From contig JADGOK010000081.1 in the NCBI GenBank assembly GCA_017882985.1, positions 1-5,628 on the forward strand: a stretch of DNA of 5,628 nt, given 5' to 3'. The stretch comes from Acidimicrobiales bacterium. GTDB lineage: Bacteria > Actinomycetota > Acidimicrobiia > Acidimicrobiales > RAAP-2. This document shows positions 1 to 4,858 of this stretch, piece after piece; the first letter of the stretch is position 1, and the number at the start of each line of letters is the position of its first letter. Made by a program: the position numbers and the translations under genes. Under the pieces are notes generated by a model. The model was not told the DNA's origin, searched no databases, and saw only the letters and a program-made list of their open reading frames with translations.

Positions 1-449
1 AGAATCATGCGGCGCTGTGCCTTCATCGAACGATGACGAAGTGGTGGCTCGTGATGCGCGTCGACCACTTGTGTTCTCGGCACGGACGAGTACGCGGCGG
101 CGTAACGGTTGGTCGACGAGCGCCGACGCGGCGCCTCGTCCTCGTGGTCGTAGTCGTAGTCCTCGGCCCACTCGTCCCACGATCCGCGCGTTTCGAGTGA
201 TCGGTAGGTGTCGTTCTCGTGAACCACCGTCAAACGCGGACGCCGAGGCGTTTCGTGTTCACGATTCTCGTAGTGATCGGAATCATCGAGCCGGTGCGCC
301 GGGGCGATGGCGTACTCCTGACGACTGAGGACTTCGTGTTCTGCGTGGAACGAATCGATCGATTTCTCGGTCCCGCCGTCACGGAATCGTCGCACGACGA
401 TCGGGGTCAAGAGCGCCACCCAGAAGAGAGCGAGGATTATCAGCAGCAT
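1..449 (-). CDS. SepX/GlpR-like actinobacterial membrane protein, N-terminal part (runs off left edge)
   Basis: Reading from the ATG at 449 down to the window edge gives 149 codons without a stop, so the gene is 3'-truncated by the window. Residues 2-19 form one hydrophobic membrane helix with W10 and P16. A basic RRFRDG patch (20-25) and the segment SIDSFHAEHEVLSRQ (30-44) follow. This order (helix, W...P, arginines, then a short S..SF...L segment) is what I recall for the N-terminus of the actinobacterial divisome protein SepX, called GlpR in Corynebacterium, where it works with the gephyrin-like protein Glp at the septum. The middle is polar and probably disordered, with an acidic run at 92-105 and a basic RRR at 108-110. 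The last visible residues (KAQRRMI) could lead into further membrane helices, as in that family. The gene lies 74 nt downstream of cysH on the same strand. The coding call is firm; the family name is inferred from the N-terminal pattern only. Confidence 0.72.
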   Translation of the reverse strand, partial: MLLIILALFWVALLTPIVVRRFRDGGTEKSIDSFHAEHEVLSRQEYAIAPAHRLDDSDHYENREHETPRRPRLTVVHENDTYRSLETRGSWDEWAEDYDYDHEDEAPRRRSSTNRYAAAYSSVPRTQVVDAHHEPPLRHRSMKAQRRMI

Positions 450-457
450 CCGACCCG

Positions 458-462
458 CTCCT
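458..462 (-). promoter_or_regulatory. Ribosome binding site of the SepX/GlpR-like gene
   Basis: The minus strand reads AGGAG eight bases before the ATG at 449. This ideal Shine-Dalgarno match and spacing fixes the start of the left-edge gene and supports it as a real gene. Confidence 0.75.
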
Positions 463-504
463 GAAGGCTTCCTTTACGCATTGAGCGCCAATTTACTGAC
501 GATT

Positions 505-523
505 CATCCCAATTTGGTGGATG
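505..523 (-). terminator. Small hairpin directly after the cysH stop codon, possible weak terminator
   Basis: CATCC (505-509) and GGATG (519-523) are perfect 5-bp inverted arms around a 9-base loop. The hairpin begins at the base right after the cysH stop on the minus strand. No T-tract follows it, so intrinsic termination is doubtful. It could instead protect the 3' end of the cysH message or only partly limit read-through into the next gene. The structure is read directly; the role is inferred. Confidence 0.25.
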
Positions 524-1195
524 TCACTCTTCGTGTAGGCCGCACTCTTCTTTGTCGGCGCCGACCCAGCGGCCCGATCGTCGGTCGCCGGGCACTTGGG
601 GCTTCGCGGTGACCGGCGCGCAACCGATCGACTCGTACCCTTGGGCCCACAGCGGGTGCTCGGGCAGCTGGTGCGACGTGAGGTAGTACGCCACGTCGTC
701 GTCGGTCCAGGCGGCCAGGGGATTGACCTTGACGAGCCCGAACTTCTCGTCCCAGGCGACGATCCTCATCGAGGCCCGACTCGGTGCGTCGACGCGCTTC
801 ACGGAGGTGATCCAGGCGGCGCGGGCCTGCACCGCCCGGCGCAGCGGTTCGACCTTTCGCAGCTCGCAGCACCGATCGGTCCCGCACGGCCAGGCGTCCG
901 CCTCGGGCCCCGGGGTCGTTCTCGTCAGGCGCAGAGACCATTCGGCTTCCATCCGTGCGGCGAATGCGAGGGTTTCGTGGAAGTGCCCCCCGGTGTCGAG
1001 GAAGATGATCTCGGTGTCGGGTCGAAGTTCGTGGACCATGTGCAGTAGCGCCACGTCCTCGAAGGAGCAGGCCATGGCCAGATCGTTTCCGAAACGCTCG
1101 AAGACCCACTTCAAGATCTCTACGGGAGCCGCGTGCTCGAGGCGTGAATTCACGACGTCGAGTTCGCTGAGGAGGTCGGGAGAGGGCTTCGCCAT
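524..1195 (-). CDS. cysH: Adenylylsulfate (APS) reductase, thioredoxin-dependent, with an altered cluster motif
   Basis: This 223-residue cytoplasmic enzyme should reduce APS to sulfite and AMP, using electrons from thioredoxin. It is of normal length for bacterial APS reductases. Visible landmarks are the nucleotide-binding SFED loop (44-47), LDTGGHFHETL (66-76), the cysteine pair in CCELRKVEPL (109-118), LVKVNPLAAWTDDDV (154-168), SIGCAPVT (189-196) and the C-terminal ECGLH carrying catalytic C218. The CC pair marks the [4Fe-4S] APS-reducing type rather than the cluster-free PAPS reductase of E. coli. The odd point is V195: the family normally has CxPC here, so the fourth cluster ligand appears to be lost while C109, C110 and C192 remain. 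The gene is divergent from cysD across 65 nt, matching the product-substrate link (CysDN makes APS). No clear Shine-Dalgarno precedes the ATG, so the leader may be short. Function is confident; the state of the cluster is uncertain. Confidence 0.95.
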   Translation of the reverse strand: MAKPSPDLLSELDVVNSRLEHAAPVEILKWVFERFGNDLAMACSFEDVALLHMVHELRPDTEIIFLDTGGHFHETLAFAARMEAEWSLRLTRTTPGPEADAWPCGTDRCCELRKVEPLRRAVQARAAWITSVKRVDAPSRASMRIVAWDEKFGLVKVNPLAAWTDDDVAYYLTSHQLPEHPLWAQGYESIGCAPVTAKPQVPGDRRSGRWVGADKEECGLHEE

Positions 1196-1260
1196 AAGAG
1201 TTTTCGGTGAAAGTCTAACATTCCTAGTGGATTAGTAGACTATTGACCAAGCCCTAGCCT
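1196..1260. promoter_or_regulatory. Divergent cysH/cysD promoter region with mirrored TAGACT boxes
   Basis: This 65-nt gap must carry the promoters of cysH (leftward) and cysD (rightward). TAGACT lies on the plus strand at 1236-1241, 19 nt before the cysD ATG. The same hexamer lies on the minus strand at 1217-1212, 16 nt before the cysH ATG, where it is preceded by TG plus one base as in an extended -10. Both fit the TANNNT pattern of actinobacterial -10 elements. Together they form a perfect 6-bp inverted repeat with 18 bases between the arms. No good -35 is seen for either, and neither gene has a clear Shine-Dalgarno. One shared regulator acting on both directions is plausible. The repeat itself could equally be the operator. 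Its family cannot be told from the sequence. Confidence 0.5.
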
Positions 1261-2184
1261 ATGACGACGACACCTCTACGCCTCCCACGAACCGCGGACC
1301 ATTTGGATCTGCTCGAATCGCACGCGATTTTCATCCTCCGTGAAGTCGTCGCTGAGTGCGAACGTCCGGTCTTGCTCTTTTCGGGGGGCAAGGACTCAGC
1401 AGTGTTACTGCACCTCGCGGCCAAGGCCTTCGCGCCCCAGCTGCTGCCTTTTCCGATCATGCACATCGACACCGGTCAGAACTTCCCCGAAGTGCTCAAA
1501 TACCGCGACAAAGTCGCCAAGGACGTTGGAGCGCGCCTGATCGTCGCCAAGGTTCAGGACTCCATTGATCAAGGCAAGGTCGCCGATCCAGGTCCTATGG
1601 GATCGCGCAACCGACTCCAGACCGTCACGTTGCTCGACGCCATCACCGACAACGGGTTTGACGCCGCCTTCGGTGGCGCGCGACGAGACGAAGACAAGGC
1701 GCGCGCGAAAGAACGTATTCTCTCGTTCCGCGACGCGTTTGGCCAGTGGGATCCGCGTCAGCAACGGCCTGAACTCTGGCAGCTCTACCAGGGCAAGGTC
1801 AACCCGGGTGAACACCTTCGGGCCTTCCCCCTCTCGGACTGGACCGAACTCGATATCTGGCAGTACATCGAACGAGAGAACATGTCGCTGCCCGAGATCT
1901 ATTTCGCCCACGAGCGCGAGGTCGTCCTGCGCGACAACATGTGGCTCGCGGTCGGACCGTTCGTCGAACCGCGAGAGGGCGAAGTGGTAGAACGGCGCGT
2001 CGTGCGTTTTCGCACCGTCGGCGACGCCAACTGCACGGGCGCGGTCGACTCAACCGCCGACACGCTCGCCGCGATCATCGACGAGATCGCGATCGCCAAC
2101 GTCTCCGAACGCGGTGCCACCCGCGCCGACGACCGATTCTCCGAAACCGCGATGGAAGACCGAAAGCGTGAGGGCTACTTCTAA
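1261..2184 (+). CDS. cysD: Sulfate adenylyltransferase subunit 2 (ATP sulfurylase, CysD)
   Basis: This is the catalytic subunit of ATP sulfurylase, which joins sulfate and ATP to give APS and pyrophosphate in a complex with the GTPase CysN. The 307 residues compare well with about 302 in E. coli CysD. The N-terminal segment HLDLLESHAIFILREV (14-29) and the PP-loop SGGKDS (41-46) are typical. Other family landmarks are MHIDTGQNFPEV, GGARRDEDKARAKERI, FPLSDWTELDIWQYI and the C-terminal KREGYF, so the protein is complete. The ATG at 1261 is the natural start because family similarity begins about 13 residues in. No Shine-Dalgarno is seen in the bases before it (GCCCTAGCCT), so initiation may use a short or leaderless transcript. 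The TAA stop is followed at once by the cysN ATG, giving a two-gene operon. Confidence 0.97.
   Translation: MTTTPLRLPRTADHLDLLESHAIFILREVVAECERPVLLFSGGKDSAVLLHLAAKAFAPQLLPFPIMHIDTGQNFPEVLKYRDKVAKDVGARLIVAKVQDSIDQGKVADPGPMGSRNRLQTVTLLDAITDNGFDAAFGGARRDEDKARAKERILSFRDAFGQWDPRQQRPELWQLYQGKVNPGEHLRAFPLSDWTELDIWQYIERENMSLPEIYFAHEREVVLRDNMWLAVGPFVEPREGEVVERRVVRFRTVGDANCTGAVDSTADTLAAIIDEIAIANVSERGATRADDRFSETAMEDRKREGYF
2170..2174 (+). promoter_or_regulatory. Ribosome binding site of cysN inside the end of cysD
   Basis: GAGGG lies within the last codons of cysD, 10 nt before the cysN ATG at 2185. It supports the abutting TAA-ATG arrangement and the chosen cysN start. Confidence 0.5.
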
Positions 2185-3441
2185 ATGAAGCTCGCCCTCA
2201 AGGATCTCCTCCGCCTCGCGACGATCGGATCGGTCGACGACGGAAAGTCCACACTGATCGGTCGACTGCTCGTGGACACGCGCCAACTCTTCGACGATCA
2301 GCTCGACGCGGTCGTCGCCGCGTCGGAAAAGCGCGGCGTTGGCGACCTCGACCTCAGCTTCGTCACCGACGGACTGCGCGCCGAACGGGAGCAGGGCATC
2401 ACCATCGACGTCGCGTATCGCTACGCGTCGACCCCCACACGCAAGTTCATCATCGCCGACTGTCCCGGCCACGTGCAGTACACGCGCAACATGGCGACCG
2501 GCGCCTCGACTGCCGATCTCGCGCTCGTGGTGCTTGACGTCGCGCATGGACTGAAGGAGCAGACGCGTCGCCATCTCTGCATCGCAGCCCTCCTCGGTGT
2601 CCACAACCTCATCGTCGCGGTCAACAAGCTCGACGAAGCGAAGTGGTCCCAGACCGCCTTTCAGGGTGTCGTTGATGAACTCGAGACCATCGCTCGTGAA
2701 CTGGGCTTCGCGTCGATGACCATCATCCCGATCTCGGCGCTGTTGGGCGACAACGTCGTCGAGCCGTCGGCGAACACGCCCTGGTACGACGGACCGACCG
2801 TCATCGAGGCGCTCGAAGAGTCCGACGCGGGCACGTGGACCCGAACGGGCCACGGCGCGCGCCTCCCTATCCAGTGGGTGCTTCGTCAACCCGGCGGCGG
2901 ACGTACGTACGCCGGCATGGTGAACGGCGACTCGTTTCGTCCTGGCGACGTGGTGACGTTACTACCAGCGAATATCAAGACCGCCATCACGGCGATTCAC
3001 TCGGGAGTGAAGGGACGAGCCGAGGCCGGCGCCGGACTCTCGGTGGACGTCAAGCTCGCCGATGAAACCGACGCTGGTCGCGGCGACATGCTCGCGAGCG
3101 AGCCACTGCCCACCGTGACGAACGAATTCGTCGCGACGATCTGCTGGTTCGGCGAGAAGCCGCTCGTCGCTGGCCAACGACTTCGCCTCAAGCACACCAC
3201 CAAGGTCACGCCCGTTCGCGTCAACACCATCGACGGCGTCGTCGACATTGGCACCTTGAAGGTCGACGCGGGACGCCAACTCGCGACCAACGAGATTGGA
3301 CTCGCGACGCTGCGCACCGCGGACCCCCTCGTCGTCGATGATTACGGCGACAATCGGGTGACCGGGAGTTTCGTGTTGATCGACGAGGTCACCAACGCGA
3401 CGGTCGCGGCCGGCATGATCGGTCGCGCGACGTTCCTCTAG
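2185..3441 (+). CDS. cysN: Sulfate adenylyltransferase subunit 1 (regulatory GTPase, CysN), no APS kinase domain
   Basis: CysN is the EF-Tu-like GTPase subunit that couples GTP hydrolysis to APS formation by CysD. The G motifs are in order: G1 GSVDDGKST (15-23), the G2 region EQGITIDVAYRY (69-80), G3 DCPGH (92-96), G4 NKLD (147-150) and G5 around PISALLGDNVV. The EF-Tu-like beta-barrel domains follow, including the PIQWVLRQPGGGRTYAGMV stretch. At 418 residues it is shorter than E. coli CysN (about 475) and far shorter than the CysNC fusions of mycobacteria (about 614), so no APS kinase is fused. Small departures from the usual CysN text are DCPGH for DTPGH, LDVAHG for the common DARKG and NKLD for NKMD; none removes a GTP contact. 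The start abuts the cysD stop. The TAG stop overlaps the stop of the opposing membrane gene. Confidence 0.96.
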   Translation: MKLALKDLLRLATIGSVDDGKSTLIGRLLVDTRQLFDDQLDAVVAASEKRGVGDLDLSFVTDGLRAEREQGITIDVAYRYASTPTRKFIIADCPGHVQYTRNMATGASTADLALVVLDVAHGLKEQTRRHLCIAALLGVHNLIVAVNKLDEAKWSQTAFQGVVDELETIARELGFASMTIIPISALLGDNVVEPSANTPWYDGPTVIEALEESDAGTWTRTGHGARLPIQWVLRQPGGGRTYAGMVNGDSFRPGDVVTLLPANIKTAITAIHSGVKGRAEAGAGLSVDVKLADETDAGRGDMLASEPLPTVTNEFVATICWFGEKPLVAGQRLRLKHTTKVTPVRVNTIDGVVDIGTLKVDAGRQLATNEIGLATLRTADPLVVDDYGDNRVTGSFVLIDEVTNATVAAGMIGRATFL

Positions 3442-3890
3442 AACTGCGCGACCATCGCCAGTAGCGCGAGAGCGACGAGGGCGAGCAGCGTGTCCACCGA
3501 ACGACCAAGCGTACGTCCGCGCTGCGGTGCGGCAACGCCGTCGTGGTGGATCACTTCACTCACGACGCGCTCGAGCGGCAGCGTGCGTGCTTCGAGGTGG
3601 CCCGCGGCAGCCAAGTAACAGAGAATGCCCACGCCGATCCACGGGCGGGTGAGCGACACGGTCTTGTCCCCCGTCAGCGACATGACGAGTCCCGTGACCG
3701 GCAACACGTGCAGAAGGCGGGCCGCCCAGTTACGCCGTAACGGGAAACGCCGTTGTTGCGTGGCACTGTCGGCGCCCTTGACGATCTGTACGGCCGACAT
3801 TCGCATGGCTATCAACACGGTCAGCGTGGTGACCGCCGCGATGACGTGCACCAAGAAGAACAGATCGTAGGTTACCGACGTGGCGATCAT
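3438..3890 (-). CDS. Four-helix integral membrane protein of unknown function (DUF2269-like)
   Basis: This 150-residue protein has four likely membrane helices, at about residues 9-29, 56-73, 83-99 and 131-149. A basic cytosolic-type loop (QQRRFPLRRNW, 45-55) follows helix 1. Histidines sit within helix 1 (H15) and at the start of helix 2 (H61), and RPWIGVGILCYL marks the third helix. Size, helix number and the H and W positions recall the small uncharacterised DUF2269/CopD-like membrane families, but I cannot place it firmly and no activity can be assigned. Its ATG overlaps the meaB stop as ATGA (3890-3887) and no Shine-Dalgarno precedes it, so translation is probably coupled to meaB. Its TAG stop shares a CTAG with the converging cysN stop. 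Confidence 0.85.
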   Translation of the reverse strand: MIATSVTYDLFFLVHVIAAVTTLTVLIAMRMSAVQIVKGADSATQQRRFPLRRNWAARLLHVLPVTGLVMSLTGDKTVSLTRPWIGVGILCYLAAAGHLEARTLPLERVVSEVIHHDGVAAPQRGRTLGRSVDTLLALVALALLAMVAQF

Positions 3891-4858
3891 GACTCAGAGA
3901 GTAACGTCTCGGCGGCGCAGTACGGATCGGTCGTGCCGTCGAGGAGCGCGTCCACTTGGGCTTCGTAGGCCGCGCCCTTGGCCAACGCCCCGACGTGCGC
4001 GCGCACCATCGCGGCGAGGACTTTGTCCAGGGCAACGCGTGTGCGCGCGCGGCGGTCGTCGTCACGCGGTCCGGCGTCGAGGTAACGACGGTGCGCGACG
4101 ATGGCGTCCCAGAGTGCCTCGGTGCCGCTCACGTCGCTGGCGTCGCTCGCGATCGTCTCGACGATGAGCGGACGCCACTGGTGCGCGCCGCCGAGGTCGA
4201 GCATCTGTTCGAGGTCGCGACGAGTCTCACGCACCCCCGGGCGATCGGCCTTGTTGATGACGAAGATGTCGGCCACTTCCAAGAGTCCGGCCTTGTTGGC
4301 CTGCATCGAGTCGCCCCAACCGGGATTGGTGACGACGATCGTGGTGTCCGCCGCCGAGGCGATCTCGACCTCCATCTGTCCGACGCCAACGGTCTCGACG
4401 AAGACGAGCGGGAACTGCGCCGTGGCGAGCACGCGTATGGCGTCAGGCACCGCGAGCGACAAGCCGCCGAGGTGACCGCGCGTCGCCATGGAACGGATGA
4501 ACACGTGGACGTTGGTGGCGTGGTCCTGCATGCGGATGCGATCGCCCAGGATGGCGCCGCCGCTGAACGGTGAGCTGGGATCGACACAGAGCACACCCAC
4601 CTGCTCGAAGGGGTCGACGCCGTCAAAGGATGCCTTTTGCAGCGCGAGGGAGATCAACCGGTCGGTCAGCGTTGACTTGCCGGCGCCGGGCGCGCCGGTG
4701 AGGCCCACGACGTACGGCGGCGCACTCGCGTAGGCCAACGCGGCGGTGGCGCGTTGCTCCGGTCCACCGGATTCGACGTAGGTGAGCAGTCGGGCCAGCG
4801 CGGTGCGCGAGCCACCTCGGGCGAGGTCGACCAGCTCGGCGGCGTCGCGGGGGATCAC
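3887..4858 (-). CDS. meaB: Methylmalonyl-CoA mutase-associated GTPase MeaB (ArgK/LAO family)
   Basis: MeaB is a G3E-type GTPase that guards and reloads the adenosylcobalamin enzyme methylmalonyl-CoA mutase in the cytoplasm. Numbered from the GTG at 4858 (323 residues), the Walker A motif GAPGAGKST is at 55-63, VDPSSPFSGGAILGDRIRM at 92-110, the TRGHLGGLS segment around 126-134, ETVGVGQME at 155-163 and NKAD at 202-205. NPGWGDSMQANKAGLLE is also typical. GQME replaces the GQSE of proteobacterial members. A GTG six bases further upstream (4864) is in frame, but a GGAG at 4867-4870 lies only 2 nt from it and an ideal 8 nt from 4858. The 4858 start also gives a GTGA overlap with the murA stop. 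Neither the mutase genes nor an adenosyltransferase gene is in the window, so the client enzyme is inferred from the family. The older name ArgK (lysine/arginine/ornithine transport kinase) refers to the same family. Confidence 0.93.
   Translation of the reverse strand: MIPRDAAELVDLARGGSRTALARLLTYVESGGPEQRATAALAYASAPPYVVGLTGAPGAGKSTLTDRLISLALQKASFDGVDPFEQVGVLCVDPSSPFSGGAILGDRIRMQDHATNVHVFIRSMATRGHLGGLSLAVPDAIRVLATAQFPLVFVETVGVGQMEVEIASAADTTIVVTNPGWGDSMQANKAGLLEVADIFVINKADRPGVRETRRDLEQMLDLGGAHQWRPLIVETIASDASDVSGTEALWDAIVAHRRYLDAGPRDDDRRARTRVALDKVLAAMVRAHVGALAKGAAYEAQVDALLDGTTDPYCAAETLLSES

Noticed and set aside
17..464. Two overlapping plus-strand frames at the left edge
   Set aside because: They are low-complexity, arginine-rich and antisense to the membrane gene on the minus strand, which has a strong ribosome site and a sensible membrane helix.
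504..1109. A second minus-strand frame of about 200 codons over cysH
   Set aside because: It is a shifted-frame shadow of cysH, rich in Arg and Gly, with no family features.
596..1235. Long plus-strand frames opposite cysH
   Set aside because: They are antisense to a clearly recognised enzyme; long shadow frames are expected at this GC content.
1212..1241. Naming the cys promoter repeat as a CymR/IscR (Rrf2) site
   Set aside because: The sequence gives only a short inverted repeat; I cannot match it to a known consensus with confidence.
2050..2889. A minus-strand frame of 279 codons across the cysD/cysN junction
   Set aside because: Despite its length it lies opposite two well-conserved genes and reads as low-complexity Arg/Asp/Val text with no motif.
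3956..4573. A plus-strand frame of about 205 codons opposite meaB
   Set aside because: It is antisense to conserved GTPase motifs and has no recognisable features of its own.
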